Source: Chloroflexota bacterium
GTDB taxonomy: Bacteria; Chloroflexota; Anaerolineae; J102
DNA length: 64,000 bases
Direction of reading: 5' to 3'
Assembly: GCA_029782215.1 (NCBI GenBank)
Contig: JAKOVD010000011.1
Span: forward strand, 1 to 64,000
The notes beneath the pieces are model-generated. The model was not told where the DNA came from, did not search any database, and worked only from the letters and a program-made list of their open reading frames with translations. This document shows, in pieces, positions 1 to 9,000 of this stretch; positions within the stretch are counted from its first letter, which is position 1, and each line of letters starts with the position of its first letter. The position numbers and the translations under genes are program-made.

Positions 1-191
1 ATGTCACCCTCGGCGAAGACGCCTGCCAGGTTTGCCGTGGTCAGACACCGCTCCTCCTTGCCCTCATCAACAGCCTTGTCCTATTCCTCATCGACTTGAC
101 CGGCGCCACCAATGCCGCCGCCAAAATCCGCGAGTTTGCCGCCTATCCGCAACGTGCTTTGGACCTTATCCTCCTCCCCCCTGACTTTTGA
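1..191 (+). CDS. IS transposase, C-terminal end (ISAs1-like DDE type), cut by window edge
   Basis: The reading frame is open from the first base and stops with TGA at 189-191, giving about 62 residues. The peptide opens DVTLGEDACQV and continues into a Leu-rich helix containing TGATNAAAKIREFAAYPQRA. This matches the end of ISAs1-type DDE transposases, where a conserved DVTFxEDxxxVRxGxAP stretch is followed by an LxxLxNxxxxLL helix and a TNIAAAxRxxAxxPxxAL tail. I recognise this from family memory; no search was run. The catalytic DDE part lies outside the window, so I cannot say whether the element is intact. No terminal inverted repeat could be identified after the stop. The element ends about 150 bases before the sigma-like gene. 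Confidence 0.65.
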   Translation, partial: VTLGEDACQVCRGQTPLLLALINSLVLFLIDLTGATNAAAKIREFAAYPQRALDLILLPPDF

Positions 192-202
192 GAAGCCCTG
201 CG

Positions 203-231
203 TTGTGCCCGCAGGTGATTTGGACTAGAAT
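203..231 (+). promoter_or_regulatory. Candidate sigma-70-type promoter of the sigma/anti-sigma/CHAT operon
   Basis: TTGTGC at 203-208 and TAGAAT at 226-231 are separated by exactly 17 bases. The -10 box matches the consensus at five of six positions and the -35 at the first three. It lies just after the transposase stop and about 110 bases before the chosen start of the first operon gene, so it may even belong to the insertion-sequence end. The rest of the 192-344 gap shows nothing else I can support. Confidence 0.4.
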
Positions 232-344
232 AGGTAGATGACGAACTCGCCAGCTTCGCCCGTCGTTGGTTGCTGCCCGCAAATCGTGGGTCCCGGTCTG
301 CGGCCCCGACTCGTTTGGCCGCTGGCGAGGGTCAGGCCGCCAAG

Positions 345-1061
345 ATGATTGCCAACACCGTGGAACGACAGGACAACCTGGCTGCCCTGGATACCCATGC
401 CCTCAGCCAAGGGTGCCAGGACCAGAAGGCGGATGGCTCGCACGCGCGCTACTGCCTGGAGCTGTTCCGCCGCGCGGTCAGCGACCATGATCAGAACTGC
501 TGGCAGCTTCTCTACGAGACCTACAAGGGCTTGCTCTGCCACTGGGTGTTGAAGTACGCGGCCTTCGTGGGGTATGAGGTCGTGAACCCTGAGCCGCTGG
601 CTGCCGACACCCTCTCCGCCTTCTGGAGTTCGTACACGGCCGACAAGCTCGCCCAGGCAGAGGGGTTGAGCGGGGTGCTCAGCTACCTGAGGACCTGCGC
701 TGCCACCGCCGTCAAGCAGGAAATCCGGCGGGAGGACCTGTTGGCCTGGCAGCAGCAGACCATGCCCGTGGGACAGAACGGCGAATCGGCCGCACTCGCC
801 GTAGAGGAGCCAGAAACCGAGGTGGCGCGCCAGATGGAGGCCCAACGCCTGTGGGAGATCGTCCGGCAGGTGTGCCGGGACGACAACGACCTGCTGCTAG
901 CCGAGATGTCCCTTTCCCTGGGCATGAAGCCCTCCGAAATCATGGAACGCTACCCCAACACCTTCGCCAGCGTCGAGGAAGTGTATGCGGGACTCCGAAA
1001 TCTACGAAATCGTCTGCGAAGAAATGAAAATCTTCGTGAGCTATGGACGAAAAATGACTGA
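345..1061 (+). CDS. Sigma-70-family-like RNA polymerase sigma factor (divergent)
   Basis: A 238-residue protein if the ATG at 345 is used. The frame runs upstream to a TTG at 270, but that stretch is low-complexity and unlike the family. The middle (about residues 37-75) reads like sigma region 2: an LFRRAVSDHDQNCWQLLYETYKGLL helix core, then a DTLSAFW stretch like the DLxQExFxRFW core, then a VLSYLRTCAATAVKQEIRR helix. The C-terminal 60 residues (MSLSLGMKPSEIMERYP then a basic helix) are placed like region 4 but lack a clean helix-turn-helix. It is the first gene of a five-gene operon, and the next gene is a zinc-finger anti-sigma-like protein 30 bases downstream. It probably directs polymerase to a specialised regulon. 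It could instead be a degenerate sigma-like protein. Confidence 0.65.
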   Translation: MIANTVERQDNLAALDTHALSQGCQDQKADGSHARYCLELFRRAVSDHDQNCWQLLYETYKGLLCHWVLKYAAFVGYEVVNPEPLAADTLSAFWSSYTADKLAQAEGLSGVLSYLRTCAATAVKQEIRREDLLAWQQQTMPVGQNGESAALAVEEPETEVARQMEAQRLWEIVRQVCRDDNDLLLAEMSLSLGMKPSEIMERYPNTFASVEEVYAGLRNLRNRLRRNENLRELWTKND

Positions 1062-1091
1062 ATCTGTCTTTGTATAGATAGAGAGGTCAAT

Positions 1092-1706
1092 ATGGACGAC
1101 GAAACTTCACCACCGCCGCTCTTCCGGGTGACTTGCGTGCCCCCGCTGGAACTGCAGCAGTACTACTTCCACGAACTGGTTGGACACAGGCAGGGCGAGG
1201 TGGCCGCGCACCTTGCGCACTGCCCGCTCTGCGCCGCCGACTATGATGAGCTGGTGGCCTTCATGCGCGATGAGAGCAGTGTGAGCAGCGCGCCCGCGCC
1301 TGGGCGTCTGCGCGCCGCCATGGACAAACTGGTGGTCTCCTTCGCCACCCTGGTCCCACCCCTGCTCTCTCCTGTCCGGGCGCTGCGCGGCGAGGCCGCT
1401 GCCACCCAGCTCTATGAGGCCGAAGACCTGGCCGTGGCAGTGGATGTGAGCGCCGACCCTGCCACCGGGCGCCACACCTTGTCGGGCCAGGTGCTCGCCC
1501 CAGACCCCGAAGCCTCCCTGGACGGTCGCGTCCAGGCGACGCCCAGGTCCGCGCCCACACGCCCGCGTGAGACTATCCTGCGGGCGAACGGCAGCTTCGA
1601 GCTGGCGGAGCTGCCCTCCGACCGCTACCAACTCATCCTCGTTCTGCCCTCCCGGCGGATCATCATCCCTGACCTTGCCGTAGGCAGCACAGCCCCACCA
1701 GGCTGA
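1092..1706 (+). CDS. Zinc-finger anti-sigma-like protein
   Basis: A 204-residue protein with a GAGAGGT ribosome site at 1081-1087. Residues about 37-50 (HLAHCPLCAADY) form the HxxxCxxC zinc site of anti-sigma factors (zf-HC2/ZAS type), preceded by a helix with the GEVAAHLAHC spacing typical of that family. No transmembrane helix is visible. The C-terminal half (about residues 115-200) is beta-rich and ends in a GSFELAELPSDRYQLILVLP pattern, as in small Ig-like or carboxypeptidase-regulatory-like domains. Directly following a sigma-like gene, it is the expected inhibitor of that factor. Its linker of about residues 55-115 could be a proteolytic target of the CHAT peptidase encoded next. That last point is inference. 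Confidence 0.65.
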   Translation: MDDETSPPPLFRVTCVPPLELQQYYFHELVGHRQGEVAAHLAHCPLCAADYDELVAFMRDESSVSSAPAPGRLRAAMDKLVVSFATLVPPLLSPVRALRGEAAATQLYEAEDLAVAVDVSADPATGRHTLSGQVLAPDPEASLDGRVQATPRSAPTRPRETILRANGSFELAELPSDRYQLILVLPSRRIIIPDLAVGSTAPPG

Positions 1707-1720
1707 CCTGGGTCCGGCGC

Positions 1721-4399
1721 ATGGCCGAGACGCTGCCTGCCGCCGCTGAGGACGGCGAAGTACACCGGCTCCTGACGGGCGCCAGCGTGCCCACGCTCGC
1801 CACGATCGCGCTGCTCAAGGACCAATCGGCGGCGCACTACTTCGACGAGCCGGGCGAGGCGCTCCGCATTGCCGGGGTCGCGTACCGCCTGGGACAGACG
1901 CTGACCCCGCCCGCGCCCGCCCTGGGCAAATGGGCGTTGGCAAACGCCTACCTGTTCGCCAACCGCTACAGCGAGGCGGTGGCGCTCTTTGAGATCGCGC
2001 GGCGTGAGTACCTGGCCGACGGACTGGAGCTCGATGCAGCCAGGATGGGGGTGGGGCAGGTCTGGGGGCTGGCCTACGCCGGCCGCTTTGCCGAGGCCCA
2101 GGCGCTGGCCGAGCAGGTCGAGCCCATGCTCGCACGCGCAGCCAGGAAGGACCCGGAGGACCTGCGCCGGCTGGGCAGCCTGTACAACAACTGGGGGATT
2201 CTCTGCGAGCTCACCGGCAGCTATGAACAGGCCCTGGAGATCTATGACCGCAGGCTTGCCATCGCCCAGGAGCAGGGAAGCCTGCGCGATGTGGCCCGCA
2301 CGCAGCACAACCGGGTTCTCCTGTTCATGAAGCTGAACGCCCTGGAGGAGGCGCTGGCCGCCTCCCGCGAGGCCGAGAGCGGCTTCACCGCTGCGGACAT
2401 GAAGGTCGACCTGGGGCGCCTTTTCCTCAACCGCGGGCTGCTGATGGCCGATTGGGGCCGGTTGGACGAGGCCGAAGAGGCGTTCCGCCGCGCCGATGCG
2501 ATCCTTGCGCCCCTGGACGGCATGGAACAGCAGCGGCAGGCGGCCACGGTGTTCGGGCTGCTGGCCCGCATGCAGGCGCATGGGAAGGTCGATGCCGGCG
2601 ACATTGCAGCCCTCGGCAGGGCCCAACAGGCCCTGGCCGTGCAGGGGCCGGTGTTCCAGGAGGCCCTGGCGTGGATCGGCCTCGGCCGCTGCCACCTGCA
2701 GCTCGGCGAGGTCGACGCAGCCCGGTCCGCCTTCGCCGAGGCGCTGCGCCTGGGCGAGGAGCGCGCCGGCCGCAGCATCCGGGTGCTGGCGTATCATGGG
2801 CTGGCCGGGGTGGCCGAAGCCCAAGGGCAATGGGAGCAGGCCATTGCCTGCTGTGAGGCCGCCATCCAGCAGGCCGAGGCGCTGCGCCACGACCTGCACG
2901 TCGAGAGCTTCCGGGCGGGCTTCCTGGCTGACAAGCTCGTGGTTTACCAGGACCTGGCGCACCTGCTTGTGCAGCTTGGCCGCTACCACGACGCCTACGC
3001 CGTCACCGAACAGGGCCGGGCGCGGGTGCTCAGCGAACGGCTCACCTACCGGCTGCAGGAGGCGCCAGGCAAACTGGCGGCGCCAGGCGATACTGCCGCC
3101 AGGCTGCAGGAGGAGCTTCAGCAGGTGTTCCGGCAGATGCGCGAGCTCCAGGCGGCAGCCCGCCTGGCCGAAGAAATGAGCGGGGAGGGCGGCGAGGCGC
3201 TGGCCCACGACGAGGTGCGGAGCATGGAAGCGCTCGAGGACCGCGTGGTCCAGCTCACCCGCGAGCTTGAGCGGGCCGACCCGCGGCTGAACCTCACCGG
3301 CGCCTGGCCGGGGCCCGGCTCACAGCCCGCGTCGCTGCCCCTGGGCGATGCCGTGCTCGTGCAGTACTACGTCGATCGCGACCACATCGGCGTCTTCGTG
3401 GTGGATGCAGAAGGCGCCCTCACGCACCGCCCCCTCGCAGGCGTGCACCAGGTCGCAGCGCCGGCCTCGGCCCTGCGGGCGAGCCTTGAACGCTTCCTGA
3501 CGTTGACCACCGCCTACGATCCGCGCCTGGCCGGGCGCTACCTGCCCATGCTGCTGCGCGATGCCCAGGCCTCGCTGGCAGAGCTTCACCGGCTGCTGCT
3601 GGCGCCGCTGGCTGACCTGATCCAGGACCATCCCCAGCTCGTCATCTCCCCTGACGGCCCGCTGCACCAGGTGCCCTTTCAGGCGCTCTATGACGGGACC
3701 AGTTTCCTCATCGAGCGCCAGGCTGTCAGCTACACACCGAGCGCCGCCATCCTGGCCCTGTGCAGCCAGGCGGCGCCGCTGGGCAGCGGCTCACTCATCG
3801 CCGGCTACGGCGGCGAGGACCTCCCCGGCGCCCTGTCCGAGATCGACGTCGTGCGCCGGCATGCCCCCAACGCCGTCGTGCTCAGGGGTGAGGACGCCAC
3901 CGCCGCCCGCTTCCTGGAAGAGGTGGGACACAGCCTTCACATCCACATTGCTTCCCATGCCCGCTTCCGCCAGGACAACATGATGTTGTCGGCCCTGGCG
4001 TTGGCGGACAGGCGGTTGACCTTTGCCGAGATCGCGCGCTTGCGCCTGCAGTCGGACCTGGTGGTGCTCAGCGGCTGCGAGACCGGCAGCGGCCGCGCCC
4101 TGGGCACCGACGTGATGAGCCTGGCCAATGGCTTTCTCGGCGCCGGCGCCAGGTCGCTGCTCGTCAGCCTGTGGCGGGTCGATGACGCCACCACCGTCAC
4201 CTTCATGGACCGCCTCTATCACCATGTCGCCGCCGAACCCAATCGCGCCCAGGCCCTGCGCCAGGCCCAGCTCGACCTGCTCACCCAGGGTCGACAGGCC
4301 GCCGGCGGACCCAGTGCGCTTCTCCATCCTGCCAGTTGGGCGCCCTTCATCCTCTTGGGAAGCTGGCTCCCCATTTCCACCCCTCTTGAGTTATCATAG
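1721..4399 (+). CDS. TPR-CHAT cysteine peptidase (clan CD)
   Basis: An 892-residue protein starting 14 bases after the anti-sigma-like gene. Residues about 40-470 are a long helical array with repeated TPR signatures (for example NNWGILCELTGSYEQALEIY, LFLNRGLLMADWGRLDEAEEAF). A coiled stretch rich in Glu, Arg and Gln follows at about 455-520. Residues about 600-892 are a CHAT domain: ISPDGPLHQVPFQAL, then the His motif HIASHA (His746), then the Cys motif LSGCETG (Cys786), then the family-typical GAGARSLLVSLWRVDD near the end. Both catalytic residues of a caspase-like fold are present. There is no signal peptide, so it should act in the cytoplasm. CHAT proteins with TPR arms are peptidases switched on by a bound partner. 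Here the operon offers an anti-sigma-like protein as a candidate substrate. Confidence 0.88.
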   Translation: MAETLPAAAEDGEVHRLLTGASVPTLATIALLKDQSAAHYFDEPGEALRIAGVAYRLGQTLTPPAPALGKWALANAYLFANRYSEAVALFEIARREYLADGLELDAARMGVGQVWGLAYAGRFAEAQALAEQVEPMLARAARKDPEDLRRLGSLYNNWGILCELTGSYEQALEIYDRRLAIAQEQGSLRDVARTQHNRVLLFMKLNALEEALAASREAESGFTAADMKVDLGRLFLNRGLLMADWGRLDEAEEAFRRADAILAPLDGMEQQRQAATVFGLLARMQAHGKVDAGDIAALGRAQQALAVQGPVFQEALAWIGLGRCHLQLGEVDAARSAFAEALRLGEERAGRSIRVLAYHGLAGVAEAQGQWEQAIACCEAAIQQAEALRHDLHVESFRAGFLADKLVVYQDLAHLLVQLGRYHDAYAVTEQGRARVLSERLTYRLQEAPGKLAAPGDTAARLQEELQQVFRQMRELQAAARLAEEMSGEGGEALAHDEVRSMEALEDRVVQLTRELERADPRLNLTGAWPGPGSQPASLPLGDAVLVQYYVDRDHIGVFVVDAEGALTHRPLAGVHQVAAPASALRASLERFLTLTTAYDPRLAGRYLPMLLRDAQASLAELHRLLLAPLADLIQDHPQLVISPDGPLHQVPFQALYDGTSFLIERQAVSYTPSAAILALCSQAAPLGSGSLIAGYGGEDLPGALSEIDVVRRHAPNAVVLRGEDATAARFLEEVGHSLHIHIASHARFRQDNMMLSALALADRRLTFAEIARLRLQSDLVVLSGCETGSGRALGTDVMSLANGFLGAGARSLLVSLWRVDDATTVTFMDRLYHHVAAEPNRAQALRQAQLDLLTQGRQAAGGPSALLHPASWAPFILLGSWLPISTPLELS

Positions 4400-4404
4400 C
4401 GTTT

Positions 4405-4410
4405 GGAGGT
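4405..4410 (+). promoter_or_regulatory. Shine-Dalgarno site that fixes the start of the propeller gene
   Basis: GGAGGT lies four bases before the ATG at 4415. The frame is also open from a TTG at 4403, but that codon overlaps this site, so 4415 is the better start and also begins a clean signal peptide. Confidence 0.7.
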
Positions 4411-4414
4411 ACCC

Positions 4415-6076
4415 ATGCTGAGGCTACTGACAGCCCTAAGCGCCGCCGCCAGCCTGCTCGTCGCCCTGGCGGTGGCGGCGACATCAGCGTCGGCAATCAG
4501 CGCGCCGCGCGGCCAGCACTGCGGTGACGGCGGCCCTATCGGCAAGCCGGACTACTGCGGCTGCACGTGGGGCGAAGTCTACTACCGCGGCCAGCCGGTG
4601 ACGGGCGCCGGGCTGACCCTGACCTTCGCCGGGCAGGAGGTGAGCGACGTCGTCTCTCTCCGCAACGCCGGGGAGCTTCCCTTCTACAGCGTCACCGGCT
4701 ACAACCTGGGCGCCCGCCGCGGGGACCTGATCACGCTCACCGCCACCTTCGCCGGCGAGGTGATGAGCCGGACCATCCGCGCGGTGCCTGACGAGAGTGG
4801 CGAGCAGCACGTGGTGTTCGTCTTCCCGGAGCGAGGCGCCTTTGCGCCAGCGCTCACCGGGGGCTACACGCGCACCCTGGCTCTGGCCGGCGGCGTCCTG
4901 TGGGCGGGCGGCCCGGAAGGGCTGGTCGCCGTGGCGACGGCCACCGGCGAGGCCACGCCCCAGACTCTGCCCTGGCAAACAGGCGGGGTGCAGGCGGTCG
5001 CAGCCGCCAGCGCCGCCAACGCCTGGGCCGCAGGGGGCGGCTTCCTGGCGCACCTGGCCGGCGGCGCCTGGACCCCGGTCGCGGTGCCGCCCGTGCTCGG
5101 CGACATCCGGGCCCTGGCCGTGGACCCCGCCAGCGGCGATCTGTGGGCGGGGGGTGCGGTCGGGGAGACCGGCACTGCCGCCCGCTTCGACGGCGCCTGG
5201 CATGAGGTCTCAACCTTCTCTGACTACCCGGTGACGGCCATCGCCATCGACAGCGGTGGCGCCCCCTGGGTGGGGACGGTGGGTGGGGGCGCCTACCAGC
5301 GCCGTTCCGACGGCGGCTGGACGCGCTTTCGCGACATCAACGGCCTGGCTTCCAAAGACGTGCTTTCCCTCGCCGCCGGCGGCCCCTACGTCTGGGCCGG
5401 CGGCGCACCCTACCTCGGCAGCGGCTCGGTTGCGCACGGCGGCATCAGCCGCTTTGACCTGACCTCGAGAACCTGGCAGACCTATGGGGCGGACCAGGGG
5501 CTGCCCGTGTCCGGTAGTTCGGATCTGCCGGCGCCGATCACGTCGCTCGCTGTGGATGCCACGGGGACGCCCTGGGCAGGGACGCCGCTGGGCGTCTACA
5601 AGCTGGTCACACCCGGCTGGTGGAGCCGGCTGGCGCTGGCCAGTGGCGAGGCCACGCCCGGCATCACGGCCCTCGCCGCCGGCGACCCCGTCTTCATCGC
5701 CTCCACCGCCGGCCTCAGCCGGCTGCAGCCGGACCTGACCCCCGGCAGCCCGCCGTCCGCCGCCATTGCCACGACGCTGCCATCTCCCGCCGCGCAGGGC
5801 ATCGGGGCCGAGATCATCCTGGACGGCAGCGCTGCGGACACCGACGAGAACGGCCAGCAGATCCTGGCCTGGGACTGGTCCTCGGACCGCGACGGCCCCC
5901 TCTGCACGCGGGCGTCCTGCGTGCTCAAGGTCGATGCGCTCTCGCTGGGTGATCACATGATCTCCCTGCGCGTCCAGGATGATGAGGGCGCCTGGTCGCC
6001 CGTGCAGACGGCCCACCTCAGCGTCGTCCTTCCCACCCACCTCTACCTCCCCACCCTCCTGCGCGCTGCACCCTGA
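4415..6076 (+). CDS. Secreted beta-propeller protein with C-terminal LPxxLR tail
   Basis: A 553-residue protein with a Sec signal peptide at residues 1-30 (a hydrophobic Leu/Ala/Val stretch ending near SASA). A small beta domain with several Cys follows (about 31-140). Residues about 145-440 hold repeats of the type LAVDPASGDLWAGGAVG, IAIDSGGAPWVGTVGGG and LAVDATGTPWAGTPLG, which are the blades of two-component-regulator-type propellers. Residues about 450-540 form an Ig/PKD-like domain (ILDGSAADTDENGQQI). The protein ends LYLPTLLRAAP, a tail shared with four other exported proteins here. It sits 15 bases after the CHAT gene and 2 bases before the C25 peptidase gene, so it is translated from the same message. 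Substrate and partner are unknown. Confidence 0.75.
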   Translation: MLRLLTALSAAASLLVALAVAATSASAISAPRGQHCGDGGPIGKPDYCGCTWGEVYYRGQPVTGAGLTLTFAGQEVSDVVSLRNAGELPFYSVTGYNLGARRGDLITLTATFAGEVMSRTIRAVPDESGEQHVVFVFPERGAFAPALTGGYTRTLALAGGVLWAGGPEGLVAVATATGEATPQTLPWQTGGVQAVAAASAANAWAAGGGFLAHLAGGAWTPVAVPPVLGDIRALAVDPASGDLWAGGAVGETGTAARFDGAWHEVSTFSDYPVTAIAIDSGGAPWVGTVGGGAYQRRSDGGWTRFRDINGLASKDVLSLAAGGPYVWAGGAPYLGSGSVAHGGISRFDLTSRTWQTYGADQGLPVSGSSDLPAPITSLAVDATGTPWAGTPLGVYKLVTPGWWSRLALASGEATPGITALAAGDPVFIASTAGLSRLQPDLTPGSPPSAAIATTLPSPAAQGIGAEIILDGSAADTDENGQQILAWDWSSDRDGPLCTRASCVLKVDALSLGDHMISLRVQDDEGAWSPVQTAHLSVVLPTHLYLPTLLRAAP

Positions 6077-6078
6077 CC

Positions 6079-9000
6079 GTGACCCCCTCACCGGCGACCG
6101 CGTCGGCGACCGCGCCAGACAGGTCCGGGCGCCCTCCTGGCAGCACGCAGGTCCGGGCGCACCCGCTGTTGGTGCGGACCCCGCGCCGCGGCGCCGGCCT
6201 GGCGTTGGCGGGCGCGGCGCTGGTCCTTCTGGCCGCCGTTGCCACGCTGGCAGCGCTCCCGGTGCAGGCCAGGGCGACAGCGCCCGCCGGGACCGGCAGC
6301 CTGGCGCCGCGCACCTGCGCCGACCTGGTCATCAGCTCGATCAGCGTCACCCCGGAGCAGCCCGCGGCGGGAGAAGCCGTCGAAATCCGGGTCACAGCCC
6401 GCAACCAGGGCGACGCCGCCGCCAATGGCGTCCGCGTCTCCCTCTACGTCGACCCGGCAGTGGAGCCTCCCACCGCTGGCACGCCGCCCACGGCGGAGCT
6501 GACCTACGGCCTGCTCCTGCCGCCCGGCGCCGCCGTCAACCTGACGCGTCGCCAGGTGTTCGCGTCGGCCGGGGACCACGTGATCTACGCCCTGGTCGCC
6601 CCCCTGGACGGCGCCGCCGAATGTGACGCCGCCAATAACCTGGCCGGCCCGGCGTCGCTCCGGGTCTACGAAACACCGGACGCCTACGAGCCGGACAACA
6701 CCTGCGCCGTGGCCAGGGTGGCAGCGGTGGACGGCGAGCCGCAGCAGCGCAGCCTCAGCCCGCAGACCGACGTCGACTGGGTCGCCTTCCCGGTGACATC
6801 CGGCGCCACCTATCACGTGCAGGCCGAGCCGGTGGGAAGCGACGCCGACCTGGCGCTGGCGCTATACAGCGACTGCAACCGGCTCACGCTCAACGCCGGC
6901 AGCGAATTCACCTTCACGGCCTGGGTGAGCGGCTTTGTTTATGTCAATATCAGTCCGGCCAGGTCCGGCCTGGGCCCCAAGACCGCCTACCGCCTGCGGA
7001 TCACCGCCGACGAGGCCTGCAGCGGCGATTTCGAGCCCAACAACACTTGCACGCTCGCCGGCGACATCGCCCCCGGCATGCCGCAGACCCACTCGTTCTG
7101 CCGCCAAAACGACCAGGACTGGACCCGGCTGGAGGTCGATGCCGGCGCCTCGTACCGCGTCACAGCCACCGGCGCCAATGCAGCCTCCCGGCCCCTGCTT
7201 TCCCTCTACCTCGGCTGCGGGCAGCACGGCAGCCTGAGCGATGACTCCACCATCGAGTTCACGGCGCCCGCGCGCGGCGCCGTCTATCTGCAGGCGGAAT
7301 CCCTCGACCCTGAGGCCTACGGCAAGGCGACCGCCTACACGCTGGCGGTGGAGCGGCTGGCTGATGGCTGCGAACGCGACGCCTTTGAGCCGGACGATGA
7401 CAGCGGGAGCGCCCACGCCCTGGCGCCGGACCAGGCCTTGACAACACACACCTTCTGCCCGGCCGGCGACCAGGACTGGACGAGCTTCCCGGCAAGCGCC
7501 GGGGTGCACTACACGATCGAAACCCTCAACCTGGGCGCCGATTCTGACACCGTGCTGTGCCTGTATGCGCCGGACGCCACGACGCCGATCCGGTGCGATG
7601 ACGACAGCGGCGCCGGGAAGGGCTCGCGGATCACCTGGCTGGCCGGAGCGAGCGAGGTCTACCGCCTCAGGGTCACACACGCATCGCCCACCGCCGCCGG
7701 CGAGGGCACACGCTACGACCTGCGCCTGGCGACGACACCCTGCCAGGGGGACGTGTACGAACCCAACAACTCGCAGGAGACGGCGGCAGCCCTCACCGCG
7801 GGTGCGCCCACAGCGACGCAGAACGTCTGCCCTGCGGGCGATGAAGACTGGACCGTGTTCAGCGCGGAGGCAGGACCCTACGTCCTGGAGACCACCGGCC
7901 TGGGACCGGAGGCCGACACCGTGCTGGAGGTCTACGACCAGGCGGGCCGGCTGCTTGCGCTCAACGACGACTTCGACGGCAGCGGCGCCTCCCGCGTCGC
8001 CCTGAGCTTCCCCAGCGCCGGGAGCTACTATGCACGCGTACGCCCCCACCGCACCGAGGCCGTGGGCGCCGGCACCGAATACGTACTGCAGCTCCTGGCG
8101 GGCACGCCCTCCACCACGCCCACGCCCAGCCCCACCCCGGCGCCCACCGCCACGCCCAGCCCCGGTGAACCATCCAGCCCGGTGCGCACCATGGTGCTCG
8201 TCAACCGCGCCCAGGTTGCCAGGCTGTACGGCGAGGCGCAGGCCGGGCAATTGATGGCCAAGCTGGATGAGCTGGCGGCCAACGACCTGGTGCAGGGGGA
8301 AGTCCTCAACCTGGACGCCAGCCCGGCCGTCCGCGACGCCTATGCGGCGTGGAATCAGCGTCCCACCCTTGTGGAGAGCGCCAACCAGGCAGCGGCCGCC
8401 ATCCGCGCCCTGGCCATGACCTACCTGGGCCAGCATCCCGGCGTCGAGTTCATGGTCCTGGTGGGGGACGACCGTCTGCTGCCCTTCCGCCGCCTGCCGG
8501 ACCACAGCCCCCAGCAGCCCAGTGAGCGCAGCTACGCCAGCCAGGTGGACCCCGATCACCCGACGGGCGCCGCCATTGAGGCCGATACCTTCCTGAGCGA
8601 CGACTACTACGCCGACCGCAAGCCCGCCCTGGTCCTGGATCACGAGCTCTATGTGCCCGAGATCGCCGCCGGCCGGCTGGTGGAAACGCCCGCCGGCATC
8701 ATCGCCTTCATCGACCGCTTCCTGGCCGCGCCCGTCACGCCGGCCGGCCGCATCCTCGTCACCGGCTATGACTTCCTGGAAGACTCCGCCGGCGATGTCT
8801 GCCGCACCTGGCAGGAGGGCGTGGGCGAACAGCAGACCGACTGCCAGCTCATCGGCAGTGACTGGACCGTTGAGGATCTGCGCGACCGGCAGGTGCGCGC
8901 CGATCCGCCCTTCAAGGTGCAGTCGATTAACGGGCACGCCAGCCACCGCGCCGAGGGCACGCCGGCCGAGGGGATTGCCGTCAGCGCCGTCGAAGTGGGC

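Noticed and set aside
345..4399. Claiming a type III-E CRISPR locus
   Set aside because: Only the sigma/anti-sigma/TPR-CHAT part is analogous; there is no Cas7-11 gene, no Csx30/31-like sequence that I can recognise and no repeat array in the window.
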